From assembly GCA_023129265.1 (NCBI GenBank), contig JAGMCJ010000068.1, positions 1 through 5,966 on the forward strand: DNA of 5,966 nucleotides, written 5' to 3'. Shown one piece after another: positions 5,098 through 5,966 of this stretch. This DNA comes from Thermoplasmata archaeon (GTDB lineage: Archaea > Thermoplasmatota > Thermoplasmata > RBG-16-68-12 > JAGMCJ01). The notes below the pieces were generated by a model. That model saw nothing but the letters and a program-made list of their open reading frames with translations. It made no database searches and had not been told where the DNA came from. How positions within the stretch are numbered: the stretch's first letter is position 1; each line of letters starts with the position of its first letter. A program made the translations under genes and the position numbers.

Positions 5098-5966
5098 ATG
5101 AAGGTGTGCGGAATCTGCACCGCTGTGTTGGGAGACGAGGAATCCTGTCCGATTTGCGGAGCTCCTTCCCGGGAGCCCAAGAAGGGTTCGCATCCGATCG
5201 CCGTTCAGGTGGAGCAGTTGCCCCAACACGACGAGTCGGAAGAGTCCTGCCTTGTCTGTGGGATTCCGCTCAGAGGGGAAATCTGTGAGATGTGCGGTTC
5301 GCCCAGAATGAGCGTCAAGGAGAGGGAGCTGGAGTTCAGGTGTCCATTCTGTGAGGAACCGGTGGATCCCAACGCAACGCGCTGCCCGCACTGCGGAATC
5401 GACTACGTGAGCAGAGAGAAGGAGAAGGACATCAACTACAGGTGTCCAGTGTGTGGAGAGGTCGCCAGCCTGCTGGAGGACAGGTGCTCCGGTTGCGGGA
5501 CCGATATCTGGCTTGACTTCGAGTCCGAGAGGAGGTCCATCCAGCGGTTCCTCTGCCCGATGTGCGGTGAAGAGGCCGATCCCGAGTCCAAGACCTGTCC
5601 CGAATGCGGGGCGGGAATATGGGTTGGCGAGGAGGATGCAAGAGAGTCGGCAGAGACAGCGATTGACAGTGCATCGAGGAGCATCAAGGAGGAGATGTCG
5701 AAAGAGCCCGCCAACCTCGACCGGGCAGAGGTCGTCCTCGTCAGCGCGAAGGAGGCGTTCGACAACGGCGACTACTTCGCCGCAAGCCGGGCGGCGAACC
5801 TGAGCACTGAGATCGCCAAGACGACGGTCCTCCAGACGAAGATATTCCAGGAGGCCGTCCGGAGGGCCCAGTCCAGAATCACCTACCTCGATGAGAAGGG
5901 CGGCGACAGTTCCGACGCCATCGATTTGCTCAGGAGGGCCGTCAGGGTAAAGCAGACGGGCAACAT
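5098..5966 (+). CDS. Protein with five zinc ribbons and a helical C-terminal region (3' end cut by window edge)
   Basis: The frame is open from the ATG at 5098 to the right edge (289 codons, no stop). All 20 cysteines are arranged as five four-cysteine zinc ribbons with paired CxxC knuckles: 4/7-17/20, 51/54-63/66, 82/85-96/99, 116/119-130/133 and 153/156-167/170. The last three have identical 10-residue spacing between knuckles and look like internal duplications, two of them followed by an IW pair. Ribbons 1 and 2 are joined by an acidic, probably flexible linker. From about 186 the sequence is charged and helical; AEVVLVSAKEAFDNGDYFAA (210-229) resembles TPR-like helical repeats. There is no signal peptide or membrane segment, so the visible part is cytoplasmic. 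Zinc-ribbon proteins with helical tails are common in archaea and usually of unknown function; protein or nucleic-acid binding is possible. It is divergently transcribed from the regulator and lacks the shared promoter element. No Shine-Dalgarno precedes the ATG. Confidence 0.88.
   Translation, partial: MKVCGICTAVLGDEESCPICGAPSREPKKGSHPIAVQVEQLPQHDESEESCLVCGIPLRGEICEMCGSPRMSVKERELEFRCPFCEEPVDPNATRCPHCGIDYVSREKEKDINYRCPVCGEVASLLEDRCSGCGTDIWLDFESERRSIQRFLCPMCGEEADPESKTCPECGAGIWVGEEDARESAETAIDSASRSIKEEMSKEPANLDRAEVVLVSAKEAFDNGDYFAASRAANLSTEIAKTTVLQTKIFQEAVRRAQSRITYLDEKGGDSSDAIDLLRRAVRVKQTGN

Noticed and set aside
5436..5765. Minus-strand open frames opposite the zinc-ribbon gene
   Set aside because: The plus-strand frame has 20 regularly placed cysteines and is clearly the coding one; the minus frames are antisense by-products.

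Overview
The window looks like chromosomal DNA from an archaeon, most likely a Thermoplasmata-type euryarchaeon. The evidence is archaeal TATA boxes placed for leaderless or very short-leader transcripts, one strong Shine-Dalgarno only where a leader exists, an oligo-T terminator, extracytoplasmic domains rich in N-glycosylation sequons, a C-terminal membrane anchor on a solute-binding protein, and a membrane-anchored double winged-helix regulator of a type common in euryarchaea. The lineage is inferred from protein style, not from a marker gene.

Layout, right to left on the minus strand: (1) 3907-4908 encodes a membrane-anchored transcriptional regulator with a signal peptide, an outside Ig-like domain, one membrane span and two cytoplasmic winged helices. 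(2) 844-3690 encodes a 948-residue family 5 (Dpp/Opp-type) solute-binding protein with two added Ig-like domains, a glycine linker and a C-terminal membrane anchor. (3) 1-716, cut by the left edge, encodes a protein that starts like a DppB-type permease. After the first membrane helix it carries at least about 180 residues of predicted extracytoplasmic sequence with seven N-glycosylation sequons. On the plus strand, 5098-5966 (cut by the right edge) encodes a protein with five zinc ribbons followed by helices. It is divergent from the regulator.

The most striking signal is regulatory. Each of the three minus-strand genes is preceded by the same 18-bp element, ACAAARNSCCGTACAAAT in the gene orientation. 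It holds a direct repeat of ACAAA with a 12-bp period, and it lies exactly 4 bp upstream of a TATA box in all three cases. The three genes therefore look like a small regulon: a surface-sensing regulator, a binding protein and a permease, with ATPase subunits expected beyond the left edge. Because the regulator has two winged helices in one chain and the site is a direct repeat, autoregulation plus control of the transporter is a reasonable but unproven model.

No RNA genes, insertion sequences, CRISPR arrays or origins were seen. The gaps at 717-843, 3691-3906 and 4909-5097 are promoter, leader and terminator regions.
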